Shown here: positions 22,523 through 32,512 of the stretch, one piece after another
Layout: the number at the start of each line of letters is the position of its first letter
Numbering within the stretch: the stretch's first letter is position 1
From: Humulus lupulus
Lineage: Eukaryota; Streptophyta; Magnoliopsida; Rosales; Cannabaceae
Length of the DNA stretch: 64,000 bases
Assembly: GCF_963169125.1 (NCBI RefSeq)
Contig: NC_084795.1
Span: forward strand, 187,710,214 to 187,774,213
Direction of reading: 5' to 3'
Notes under the pieces: generated by a model
Told to the model about the DNA's origin: nothing
What the model saw: the letters and a program-made list of their open reading frames with translations, nothing else
Databases searched by the model: none
Made by a program: the position numbers and the translations under genes

Positions 22523-22640
22523 TCGGTCTCTCTTTCATTGTTTTTGAGATTTTTGTTGTTGGTTTAAGACTTTGTTTATGTTTTGAAGTTTTATGCTTTA
22601 TTTTGAAACTATGGTTTATACTTTGGGCCTTTGTTAGTAA

Positions 22641-22899
22641 AAAAGGGGGAGTATTATGGTTGTTTTTAATGTTTTTTTTTTTCTGTTATTTTGGACATCT
22701 TTCAAAGGGGGAGAAATTGAATTTTCAGTTTGATATTTTGATATATCTCTTCCTTTTTCTTATTTGTGATATTGCCTAACCATTTTATGCACGGGGATTT
22801 TTGGTTAATTTTTTCAAGTCCAAACTAACACTTTTTGATGAGGCTGATTGAGTATTATAAAAAAAAGCTTCTGTTTATAAAGTTGCCAAATGGGGAGAT
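22641..22899 (+). promoter_or_regulatory. Polypurine motifs of the copia element, ending at the 3' LTR
   Basis: Three G-rich purine tracts in order: AAAAAGGGGGAG (about 22,642), AAAGGGGGAGAAA (about 22,704) and AAATGGGGAGAT (22,888-22,899). The last abuts the LTR start and is the likely primer for plus-strand synthesis. The same succession occurs in reverse at about 59,300 and 59,191. Confidence 0.65.
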
Positions 22900-23521
22900 T
22901 GTAAAATCCATAAGTTGGAAAACTTATATTTGGCATTTTTTATATTCCTCCATTCATTTTATGGAAATCTCACAAAGTCAATTTTCTTTTTAATTAAAGA
23001 TTTTTTATGGAAATAAAACATCTTTGGTTATTTCTTTAAATAGTGTGATTTCTATTATGTCTTTTATATCACATTTCATAAATCAATTATGTATATTTCT
23101 GTTTGATTTTTATGAATTGATTATCTTAAATTCCCTTGTGATTTTCATATCAAAGGATGGTGGCTTGTTTCCCTTTCTTAGTATGTCCAGGTATATGCTG
23201 AGCTGTAAGATTGTCTAACTGGCTGAGTAGATTAGATAATTGACAATTCTGACAAACACACTTTCCTTATAGGGATATTCTTCCCTGATTTTGTGATCTG
23301 CAAAAGAAGGTCTTCTACCTGCTATAAATAGGAGTCTTTCTAGCAAGGGAGATTCACTTCTTCACAGTCCATATTGTTTTATTATTATTGAAGAGTGAGA
23401 TTTGTATTTGTGTGAGAGTAAGAGTGGAAATACTTAGTCTTGTGTTGTAGTGCATGTTGCATGTTATATTGATACACTTTAGGATTTAAGGTGTAATTTC
23501 CATTGTGGATACTTATACAGT
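22900..23521 (+). mobile_element. SIRE-type copia LTR copy 1, truncated at its 3' side
   Basis: Starts TGTAAAATCCATAAG next to a polypurine tract and contains a TATA box (CTATAAATAG, about 23,324). It is repeated almost base for base at 25,642-26,262. At 23,521 it runs without any primer-binding site straight into copia coding sequence (VECVVLDNEGN), so the distal part of the LTR plus the primer site, gag and protease are missing. Confidence 0.7.
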
Positions 23522-25639
23522 TGAATGTGTGGTCCTTGATAATGAAGGAAACAATCTGTTAAAAGGTCTTCGCTCAATTGATAATTGTTACACTTTGTCC
23601 AAAAATCTGACCTGACATATGGCTATGAAAAACTCTACAGATTTGTGGCATGAGATACTCGGACATATTAATTTAAAAATTTGAAAAAACTTTAAAATGA
23701 AGGGCTTGTTCATGGTTTTCCTATTCGGGAAATCAAAGTTCAGGAAAATGTTAACCATGTCAACTTGGTAAGCAACTCAAAAAAGATGCACAAAGGTAAT
23801 TCTGACATTAATACATCAAAAGTGCTCGAATTTTTTCACATGGATCTAATGGGTCCCATTTAGGTTAAAAGTATAAGTGGTAAAAAATAAATCTTTGTCT
23901 ATGTTGATGATTGTAAAATAGGGAAAATTGTTAGAATATGAAGCGATCATGGGAAAGAATTTGAAAATACTATTTATGATGACTTTTGTAAATCTCTTGG
24001 CAAAACTCACGAATTTTCAGCTCCTAAGACACCATAACAAAATGGAGTCATGGAAAGAAAGAATTAGATTCTTCAAGAAATGGAAAGAGTGATGTTAAAC
24101 AACAAAAAATCTTTCCAAGAGACTATGAGCCAAAGCCATCAATACAACTTCCTACACTATCAAGCGCATCTATCTTCGGCCAGTTACTTCTAAAACTCCA
24201 TATGAAATATGGAGAGGTAAGAAACCCAATGTAAGTTATTTTCATGTGTTTGGGTGTGTATATTATGTGCTTAAATATCGTGAACATCTGGAAAAATTTG
24301 ATGACAAAAGCGATGTTAGTGTATTTTTAGGGTACTCCATCAACAGTAGAGCATATCGTGTCTACAATATGAGAACTCAAACTGTTATGGAGTCTGCTAA
24401 TGTTGTGTTTGATGATGAGAAATATTTTTCAGCTTACTCCTATGAAGTAGAAATAGTCAATCTTGTTGATGAAACTATCAAAGAAGATGAGGCATCTGTG
24501 TCTACACCTGAGGACACCAATCTGGATCATGATACTTCTAAAGCAGTGGTATCAACTTCCTTACAAGACAATAACAAAATCTCTGAAAATGTTATTGACC
24601 TTGTTCAAAAAGAACCTTCCTCTAGAATAAAAAGAATCATCCCATTGACTTGGTAATAGGTAATGTTGCAGAAGGTATGGTAACTCACAAAAAGTAAAAT
24701 CTTTGTTAATATGTGTGTTTTACTTCATAAATTGAACCTAAAAATGTGAAAGAAGCACTTTCTGACGAATCTTGGATTAAGGCTATGTAGGAAGAACTTG
24801 AGCGATTCACGAGGAATGATGTTTGGTACCTTGTACCGAGACCTAGTCACACAAATGTGATTGGTAATAAATGGATTTATAAAAATAAAAGTGATTAATT
24901 TGGTACAATTGTTAGAAACAAGGCTTGGTTAGTGGCTCGAGGGTACACACAAATTGAGGATTTATGTTTTGATGAAACATTTTCTTCCGTAGCAAGACTT
25001 GAATCTATTTGGTTGCTTTTGGCTATTTCATGTATTATTGGTTTCAAACTATTTTGAATGAAAAAGCCTATGTTGAGCAACCTCAGGGATTCGAAGATCC
25101 TCAATATCCTAGTCACGTGTTTAAGTTAAAAAAAGGCTTTATATAGGATAAAACAAGCACCCCGTGCTTGGTATGAGTGTTTAGCCCAATTTATTATCCT
25201 CAAAGGATATCAAAGAGGGGGAGTTGACAAAACTATTTTCATCAAAGACAAATGATTTTCACATAATTATTGCTCAAATCTATGTTGATGACAGAATTTA
25301 AAGTGCAAGAATTTGTCAAGTAAAGCTGAATGAATTTGAGATGAGCATCGTGGGAGAACTTACTTTTTTCCTAGGATTACAGGTCAAGCAGACAGATGAA
25401 GGGATTCTTATCTCTCATAGTAAGTATGCAAAAGACTTGGTTCACAAGTTTAGGTTGGATATATCCAAACATGCAAAAACACATATGGCTACCACTCTGA
25501 AATTGACCAAGGATGAAACAGAAGTTAAGGTTGATCCCACACTATACAGAAGCATGATAGGTAGTCTTTTATACCTCACTGCTACTCGGCCTGACATTTT
25601 TTATAGTGTAGGTGTGTGTGCCAGGTATCAAGGGAATTG
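23517..25639 (+). pseudogene. SIRE-type copia integrase and reverse transcriptase (C2)
   Basis: Order: GAG-pre-integrase segment (LLKGLRSIDNCYTL, DLWHEILGHIN); integrase core with FHMDLMGP (Asp), SDHGKEFEN (Asp) and NGVMERKN (Glu); integrase C-terminus, open at 24,246-24,656 (FGCVYYV, VFLGYS); then RT with ESWIKAM, NKWIYK, VARGYTQ, CFDETFSSVARLES, ALYRIKQAPRAWYE and IYVDD. An open piece follows at 25,341-25,640 (FFLGLQVKQTDEGI, GSLLYLTATRPD). It stops at GVCARYQGN, where the sequence switches into LTR copy 2. Numerous stops and frame changes. Gag, protease and RNase H are absent. Confidence 0.85.
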
Positions 25640-25641
25640 AA

Positions 25642-26262
25642 TGGAATCCATAAGTTGGCAAACTTATATTTGGCATTTTTTATATTACTCAATTCATTTT
25701 ATGGAAATCACACAAAGTCAATTTTCTATTTAATTAAAGATTTTTTCATGAAAATAAAATATCTTTGGTTATTTATTTAAATAGTGTGATTTCTATTATA
25801 TCTTTTATATCACCATTCATAAATCAATTCTGTATACTTCAGTTTGATTATTATGAATTGATTATGTTCAAATCCCTTGTGATTTTCATATTAAAGGATG
25901 GTGGCTTGTTTCCCTTTCTTAGTATGTCTATGTATATGCTGAGCTGTCAGATTGTCTAACTGGCTGAGTAGATTGGGTAACTGACAGATCCGATAGACAG
26001 ACGTTCCTTATAGGGATATTCTTCCCTGATTTTGTGAGCTACGAAAGAAGGTCTTCTGCCTGCTATAAATAGGAGTCTTTGCAGCTAGGAAGATTCACTT
26101 ATTCACAGTCCATATTGTTTTATTATTATTGAAGAGTGAAATTTGTCTCTGTGTGAGATTAAGAGTGGAAATACTTAGTCTTGTGTTGTAGTGCATGTTG
26201 CACGTTTTATTGATACACTTTGGGATTTAAGGTGTAATTCCCATTGTGGATACTTCTACAGT
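25642..26262 (+). mobile_element. SIRE-type copia LTR copy 2, left part, interrupted by element A
   Basis: Nearly identical to 22,900-23,521, including the TATA box (CTATAAATAG, about 26,063). Its last five bases, ACAGT, are the target duplication of element A, and the sequence probably resumes at 56,585. Its start is fused to RT sequence through the shared word TGGAATCCA. Confidence 0.7.
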
Positions 26263-26970
26263 TGTTGACATCGTTTTTCATTAACTTAAATATGAAGAGC
26301 ACTAAAGAAAAGTGTAAAAAAAGTAGAAGGATTCAGAGATTTTTTACGTGGTTCAGCAGTTAAAATTTGCCTAGTCCACGAGTCACTATTATTCTCACTA
26401 GCTCTCAAAGCTTTGAAAGAAAGCAATTTGGCAGAGTATTCTCTAGTACAATTTTGTGCGTTTCTACAAATGAATTACTCTAGGATATATATATACCTAG
26501 TTATGAGAATATCTTTCACTAATTTAGGGAAGTTACAATCAATCAAATAAATACAATAAATGCGTTAATTACATAATATTCCATGAAAATAGGGATTTAA
26601 TATTTGATAATAACAAATCCCTATTAAATAGGGATTTCCTAATAGTTTTTCTGCATGCCAAACGTGTCACTGAGCTTGGTCGTTGCCCTGAAGCGCTTTC
26701 GAGATTGGCCTAGCTTCGAGCTCATCGTTCAAGTTATAGCTTCCTCCTCATCCAGTGATTTTATCGAACTCGTCCCATAGAGAAGATTGGTGTCTTCAAG
26801 CCTGCAACTCAAGCTCAAACAATGTGACTCGTGCTCCCATGCTAATAACGAAATTGGAACCACTTGACAATTCATATAAGGTTACTGCCAACTTTTATTA
26901 TTTTCGAGCTCACTCTTTTCGAGCCTACATTTCGAGGCTATTTATTTATTCTTGAAATTTTGGTGTAACA
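26263..26970 (-). mobile_element. Element A 3' LTR
   Basis: On the minus strand it runs TGTTACACC... to ...TGTCAACA. It is followed on the + strand by TTTTGCCCCCTC, the reverse complement of the GAGGGGGCAAAA polypurine tract that marks a 3' LTR. A near-perfect 23-bp palindrome (centre of AAATCCCTATT and its complement) sits at 26,615-26,637. Confidence 0.88.
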
Positions 26971-26984
26971 TTTTGCCCCCTCAA
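26971..26984 (-). promoter_or_regulatory. Element A polypurine tract
   Basis: Minus strand GAGGGGGCAAAA directly upstream of the 3' LTR. The same tract stands at 46,114-46,125 in element B. It would prime plus-strand DNA synthesis. Confidence 0.85.
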
Positions 26985-27244
26985 AAGTGTTGATTCAAAT
27001 CCTCTGAGAAGGAAGCTTTTGAACTTCACTTTTGAAAAACGTGCCCACCTACCACACTCGAGTGTGGACACGTCTCACTAGGTGATTGAATATCGAGAGT
27101 ACTTGTGTGCCCTTTTACCTACTCACGTTCTTTCCCGTTATGTTTTTGCCACCAACTTTTTGGGATCAAATGTGATCCCTCTGATCACCTTTTAACTCAG
27201 ATCAAGGGCTCAGATCTGTTCATCCTTTTATAATTCCTCTTGCC

Positions 27245-27252
27245 TATATATA
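27245..27252 (+). promoter_or_regulatory. TATA box of the element A antisense gene
   Basis: CTATATATACTC, followed by a C/T-rich leader. It stands about 190 bp before the leader donor at 27,443 and points into the antisense gene. A TATA-like box at the equivalent place in element E supports it. Confidence 0.5.
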
Positions 27253-27274
27253 CTCTTTCTTTTTCCCCACTTCA

Positions 27275-27442
27275 TTCACCTTTGCGTTTTAGCTTTTTGA
27301 AAATGAAACATGAATGAGAGACCTCTTTGCATATTCTCCATACCAAAGAAGTAAAGTACTCTTACCAACTTCGGCTCCGTGGGATCGTTTCTGCTACCCC
27401 TTCTCCAGTCGACGATTGCTTCGTACCCATAGTCCACATTGT
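27275..27442 (+). promoter_or_regulatory. Leader exon of the element A antisense gene
   Basis: Ends CACATTGT/GTAAGTTCC, a near-ideal plant 5' splice site. Element B has the matching CGC/GTAAGTGC at 45,902-45,896 on its minus strand. The start of the exon is arbitrary. The intron would run to about 27,999. Confidence 0.5.
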
Positions 27443-27990
27443 GTAAGTTCCCCGATCTTAATATATTTTTTTATGCGTTTCGTCTATGCATAAGAACGTT
27501 TTTCTGGTTTCTACCAGATTCTTGAAATCTCTTTTGCACTAGATAGTTTTTGATTGTATAGACTTGCCTTGATCAGAAACATGCTTCAGGCAGAAATTTT
27601 TGGTAAAAACAGATAAAAATGGAGCCTTTTAGGTTATTGGGTTTTAGGTTATAGGTTTCGTGTAGCTTAAGAAAAAGGGTTTTAGATTAGGGTTTTAACG
27701 CACGTATCCCGATAATATCTCCTTTTTTTGCGTAACTTCCCACATTTTCCTAGGAACTCGGGATACACTTAAACTGATAGTAACTGCCCCACTCTTGCGT
27801 GGGTATGCTCTTGATGCCCCGAACTTTATAATAGTTTGGTGTCGACATTTGAGTTAAGCTCGCCATTTCTAGCCTTCAGGCTCGATTAAAGAAATCTCGT
27901 TATCTCGAGCTTGAAAACTCAAGTTATCAAGATCTTAATCTTTTCCACTTTCTTTTTATAATGGGCCCTCACCTATTTCTTTCTTGTTAT

Positions 27991-28915
27991 ATGTTGCAGT
28001 CTTCAAAGAATTAGTGGCGGCTCGAGCTTGCCATCCCTTACCATCCACCATCTCCTCGACCCTAATCGCCATTCACGCAAAACCAATGGATAATCTGCAA
28101 GCACAAGGAACAACTCAAACGAGAGGACAGTAGTGCCCATTTTCGATGTCAAATCGACAAGGTCGAAGAGAGGAAAAGAAAGAAGCTTCGAGTTGCGGTA
28201 TATCCCAATCCGAACCCCGAGACTCAGCCAATTCCACTAGATCCTAAGCTTAAAGTCACCGTAGCCTACTCTCCTGACACACTCTCATTCAGCCTCATGG
28301 AGGGTTCATCAAATCCACCATCCACAACCCCCAAATCTCTTTCCATCTCAGTCTCGGAGAGCTCCTTCTTCGAGGTCGAACATTACCAAAGTTCCGTCAC
28401 CTCGACTCGGCAGATTTCAGAGTTATTATCCTACCATCGATTAAAGCTATCTGGCAAGATGGTGTGCCGGCCGGCCAGCTTTGACAAGAGGAGATGTTTC
28501 GCTCCTGGCGAAGATGATTGTGAGAGGAAAGTTAAGCTCGCGACTTGGAGTCGCGATCATATGCGAGCTGGGGCCTTACTGCCCCCAAAGGATTATTTCT
28601 GGGGCTTCGCGGACTATGTCGGCATTGCCTCATTCTAGCTATAGACCAACGCTTAGCCACCCTTAGATCCTTATACCACGAGTGGAAGTGGGAGGGGCCT
28701 TCAGCACGAGAGATTCTATACCTCTCCTGCCTCAAGAGCAACCCCTTCCGAGCTCATGATGGAGATGAGTTTTACTTTTTGTTGAGCTACCCCAAGGAGA
28801 GATGGTTGGTCGAGGATATCACCAACCATCCTCCTAACTTCAAGACCATCTTCTTCTGGATGGATGGTCTCGCTCCCTTCCATTTTTACTCATTCCAATG
28901 GATTCATAAGTAATC
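27991..28915 (+). pseudogene. Element A antisense gene, exon 1: retroelement-associated domain
   Basis: The ATG at 27,991 corresponds to the exon-opening ATG of element B (45,330), but here a stop follows after seven codons. Open sequence resumes and reads YPNPNPETQPIPLDPKLKV, MEGSSNPPSTTPKSL, FFEVEHY, CRPASFDKRRCFAPGEDD, LPPKDYFWGFADYVGIASF. A frameshift near 28,635 leads into LATLRSLYHEWKWEGPSAREILYL, FRAHDGDEFYFLLSYPK, NHPPNFKTIFFWMDGLAPFHFYSF. This corresponds to the Transposase_28-type domain seen more clearly in element E. The exon ends near 28,911 (CATAAG/TAATCT). Its homologue in B aligns over the whole length, so both descend from one coding exon. Function unknown. Confidence 0.65.
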
Positions 28916-28981
28916 TGACATGGTTCTTTGGTTTCTTCTTTTATTTCGAACTCGAAATGCTCATCCAATCTTTTCTTGTAG

Positions 28982-29612
28982 CCAATTATTATTGCCCACA
29001 ACCTATAGAGGCCATGAAGGACCACAGGGAACTGATCCTCAAACTCCCTTATGGTCGGCGATCCCCCAACTACCTTCTTCATAAGGACAAGCTCCGGCTT
29101 TGTGGCCTCTTTGGTGAAGGCGAGTGTACAGACGACTCGGGAATTCAGAAGTATGCGAGGTGGGAAGAAGTTCATGTGCCAACGGACAAGCTTCCCTCCA
29201 GAGGTAAACATGTGGGTTCAAGCTTGCACAACCCTGTACCTCGGCCCGTCGAACATTCTTACTCGGGTAACAAAGCATAAGATGAGGCCTCAATGAGCTC
29301 ATCTGAAGGACGTAAAGTCATGCTCGAGCTATCCAAATGGTCTCCCACTCTGCTTAAACAGGAACCTAATACGATAGTTTTATTTAACCATCCCTTGAAC
29401 AATTTTATGGTCTGGCCAGTGGTAGACCTTAAGGTATATATGTTTGATAGCTGGTTGGGGAAATATAAAATGATGTACAATTGAAATGAGGTTTTGGATG
29501 GGATAGTCATCCAATATGGGACCAACGACTATAGGGACCTTTCGAGGATGTTCCCTACTTTTAGGGAGGGGACTCCATTAGCCTCATTGGAAGATAGGGG
29601 AATTTCCTAGTC
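28982..29612 (+). pseudogene. Element A antisense gene, exon 2
   Basis: Opens after the 3' splice site TTTTCTTGTAG. Coding sequence changes frame twice. The clearest part, 29,293-29,610, reads LELSKWSPTLLKQ, VVDLKVYMFDSWLGKYKMMYN and QYGTNDYRDLSRMFPTFREGTP. Element B has the same segment (DSWLGKYQTMYSLNEVWDG...QYGTNDYRDLSMM). Conservation of this block between two separately decayed copies is the main evidence that it was once translated. The exon end is not determined. Confidence 0.6.
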
Positions 29613-29730
29613 CCTGAGCTTGAGCTCAAATGAGTCCTTCAGTTAGGTTCCTTATACTTAGTCGTTTTCAATATTAGACTTGTGTTGTTTTTCTTTTCTC
29701 AACATAATTTATCTTCTTTTTTCTTTTCAG

Positions 29731-30310
29731 GCGTGATAGATTCTGACTTGGACAACATCCTGGGGATTCCTCCTATGGCCCAAGGTAGCAAACAGAGATG
29801 CACCACCTCAAATAAAGGCGCCCTTCCTTTGAAGACTGCAAAGGTTACTAAGGACCCTCTCTTGGTGACTTCGAAAGCTGCCTCTAACGAGCCCAAACCC
29901 AGACTCCTGATTCTACGAAGGTGGCCAAGGACATCACTCCCGCGACCTCGAAGGCAATCATAAACATACCTCCAATTACCATTCCATATCCTCAGGGAAA
30001 GAAGACTCCTTCTCCTCCTCCCCGCCTCGTCCCTACTAATGACAAAGGCATAAAGGTCGTAGACCCTTCCACCCCGAAACCTATGGGCGCCCTGATTCCA
30101 ATTGTGGTCTGATAGTTCTTCACTGCACCACATATGCTTGAGTACCCCCTGGAAAACGTGGTTGGGAGCCTATGAGACATCCTATGCTCAGACTTGCTAT
30201 CCTGGGTAGGCCAATCGTACAGTAACCTCGATGCCAATGTGTGGCGATTTCTGAGGGGAGATAACACCACACTTCTCTTTGATCAGATTATGAAGCTCGC
30301 GGTTTCTATA
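29731..30310 (+). pseudogene. Element A antisense gene, exon 3: Pro/Ser/Lys-rich linker
   Basis: Follows a strong 3' splice site (TTTTTTCTTTTCAG, ending at 29,730). Reads VIDSDLDNILGIPPMAQGS and then a Lys/Pro/Ser-rich stretch; element B has MESDLDSLLG after a CTTTTCAG site at 43,608. Near the end, LEYPLENV-like codons match element B (MWEYPLENVEGSLGADL) with frameshifts. Probably disordered. Confidence 0.55.
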
Positions 30311-30381
30311 AGTCTGCATTATTTGAATTTTATTTTCTTGGCTACTTGCTATTTTTTTACTATTACAATTTTGTGTTTCAG

Positions 30382-31017
30382 ACTCTTCTTGGTGTCATAT
30401 GTCAGAGCTCCCTTGTCTCCTCGAAAATAGCTGTTGCCGAGGCCTTGGTCCACGATGCCCACCAGGCTCAAATCCATGTCGAGGATAACCTAAAGGAGGC
30501 TAAGGGAGCCCAGGATAAAGCTGAGAGTTTTCTCAAGGAAGCCACGGAGGCCCAAGCTCTCAATGAAACATCACTCCAAGGGGCCTGGGAGGCCCAAGCC
30601 AAAGCCGAGGATGCCCTCGAAGCTTCCCAGAGCAAGCTCGCTTCTTCCAAGGCTGACTCTAATAACTTGAAGGCCGAGCTCGACACCAGGATGGCTGATT
30701 TCGATGCGGCCAAGGCCAAGATCGATTGCCTGAAGGAGGAAAAGAGCATTGCTTGCAATATCATCGAGGATGAGAAAAAACACATGCTTGATGAATTCAA
30801 GGCCAAGAAGGATTGGGCCACCAACTGGGCTATGTACAAGATGTGGTATTTGAACCCTGAGAAGGACACCTTATTCCTCCTAAATAAGGAAGAGGAGTTT
30901 GTCTCCAAGTGTAAGGCTCAGTTGGCCAAGGAGGAGGTAACTTTCACCACCTTGGATGGCGAAGGTGAAGAGGAGAAAGGCAAAGAAGCTGAGTGTGCTC
31001 CTGTTGTCCAGAAATGA
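30382..31017 (+). pseudogene. Element A antisense gene, terminal coiled-coil exon
   Basis: Opens after TTTTGTGTTTCAG (ends 30,381) and stays open for about 210 codons to a stop at 31,015-31,017, the best-preserved part of any antisense gene here. The product is dominated by Ala, Glu, Lys, Asp and Leu (KEAKGAQDKAESFLKEATEAQ and similar), a long predicted coiled coil. It is followed by KKDWATNWAMYKMWYLNPEKD, an acidic EEEF segment and an acidic tail. Element B has the same exon, interrupted by the Cassandra element, and element E a shorter homologue. A scaffold or oligomerisation role is only a guess. Confidence 0.65.
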
Positions 31018-31675
31018 ATCGTGTTTCTACAAGGGCTGCATCCCTTGTTATATTTTCTTATTATAATTTTTTGTAATTAATTTTCTTTTATGACCTTTGG
31101 GAAAAGACAATTAATTCTCGAGGTTTGAGTTTTTCTTTTATATGTTAATGGTAGTTTTTTTTTATGCTTAAATCTGTTTCTCAAAATCTTTATGCATACT
31201 GTCTACCTTGAACGCTTTTTCCTTTATCGCATGCTTCACATTTCTAGCTTCAAAATATTTCAAGCAAGCCCATAAAGTACTTACTTCATTATTTTTTTAA
31301 CTACACAAATACTTGTTGTGCTTGATCTCAAATTTCCATGCATTCATACATAATTCGCTCGATTGCACATTTTTCGACTTCGTTATCTTCAAAATTGAAT
31401 ATTACTTTTAACATGTATCTTCGATTAAAATACTTTTCAATGGGTAACCTTATTAGTCTAGTCATTTTTTGCTTAATTATATTAACTTGTCCTCATCCTC
31501 GAGTATGGTCTCGAGATTGCGAGGTTGAAACTTATTTGCAAAAATTTCCAGCTCTGTCTCAACTTATATATTTTTGTTGGTTTATCTACAATTCCAACTT
31601 TTAACCATGTTGATTAGAATTTGCTTTTCATTTCAGACATGTTTAGTTTGTGTTTGGTTAATAATCCATACACTT
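31018..31675. other. Element A spacer between antisense gene and pol, left of element B
   Basis: AT-rich, no coding signal. On the minus strand it lines up with 39,000-39,700 of element B (AATGTATGGATTGTTAACC against AAGTGTATGGATTATTAACC), showing that B entered the 3' spacer of A. The last five bases, CACTT, are the target duplication of B. Confidence 0.7.
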
Positions 31676-32440
31676 TGTTACGCCCAAATTTTGAGGATGA
31701 ATAAATGAGTTTCGAAATGTAGGCTCGTAAAGCGTAAGTTCGAAAATAACAAGCAATGGTTGAACACTTATATAAATATGCATGATTCTTGACCTGTTCT
31801 TGTGTGCGATCAAGCACAAGTTTAAAAGGCTTGAGCTTAAGGCTTAAGCTCGAAAGAAAGAATCTTCTCCGATGCATATGGGTGTTATTTAAGCCTTAGT
31901 TGTAAGCTCGAAGACATTGGTCTCCAAATTGAGTTCGATGAAACAGCTAGCTGAGGAGGAGGCTGACTGGAATAACGAGCTTGAAGTATTGGTCAATCTC
32001 GAAAGTGCGTTAACCTTGCATTCGAGGTTAGCAATGCGTTTTGCACACAACAGCTGTTAGGAGATCCCTATTCCTTAGGGATTTGTTGTTATCTGATATT
32101 AAATCCTAATTATCATGGGATATTATGTATTTATTTTCATTTATTTCAGATTTGAATAATTGGTTGTAACTTCCTTGAATCAGGGGAAGATATTCTACTA
32201 ACCAGGCTTATAAATAGCCTGGTAATTTTCATTTGTATTCATGGAAAAATTGATATTGAGGATACTCTATCAAATTGCTATGAGAAAGCTTTGAAAGAGT
32301 AATAAGATCAATATTATTGACTCGTGGACTAGGCATATTTTAACTGTTGAACCACATAACAGTTATACTATTCTTTTCTACTTTTATGAAATATTGTTTA
32401 ATGCTCTTCAAATTTAAGTTGACAAAAAATGACGTCAACT
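31676..32440 (+). mobile_element. Element B 5' LTR
   Basis: TGTTACGCCC to GACGTCAACT; the 3' copy ends ACATCAACA, so the final A has become T. It contains CTTATAAATAG near 32,208, the likely TATA box, followed by the transcribed R-U5 part. Confidence 0.9.
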
Positions 32441-32442
32441 GT

Positions 32443-32460
32443 TTGGTGCTTTCGTTCAGA
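32443..32460 (+). promoter_or_regulatory. Element B primer-binding site
   Basis: TTGGTGCTTTCGTT immediately after the LTR. The same TGGTGCTTTCGTTGAGA stands at this place in A (minus strand, about 55,860-55,845) and in F (63,094). It begins TGG, as required for pairing with a tRNA CCA end. I could not identify the tRNA. Confidence 0.75.
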
Positions 32461-32512
32461 GCATTAGGAAAATTGTTGTATTGTTTAATCAGAAACCTCC
32501 TGCGTTGCATCA

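Noticed and set aside
30468..30908. Open frame of 146 codons on the minus strand
   Set aside because: It is the mirror of the well-supported coiled-coil exon on the + strand; the Leu/Ser/Ala-rich composition is that of an antisense shadow.
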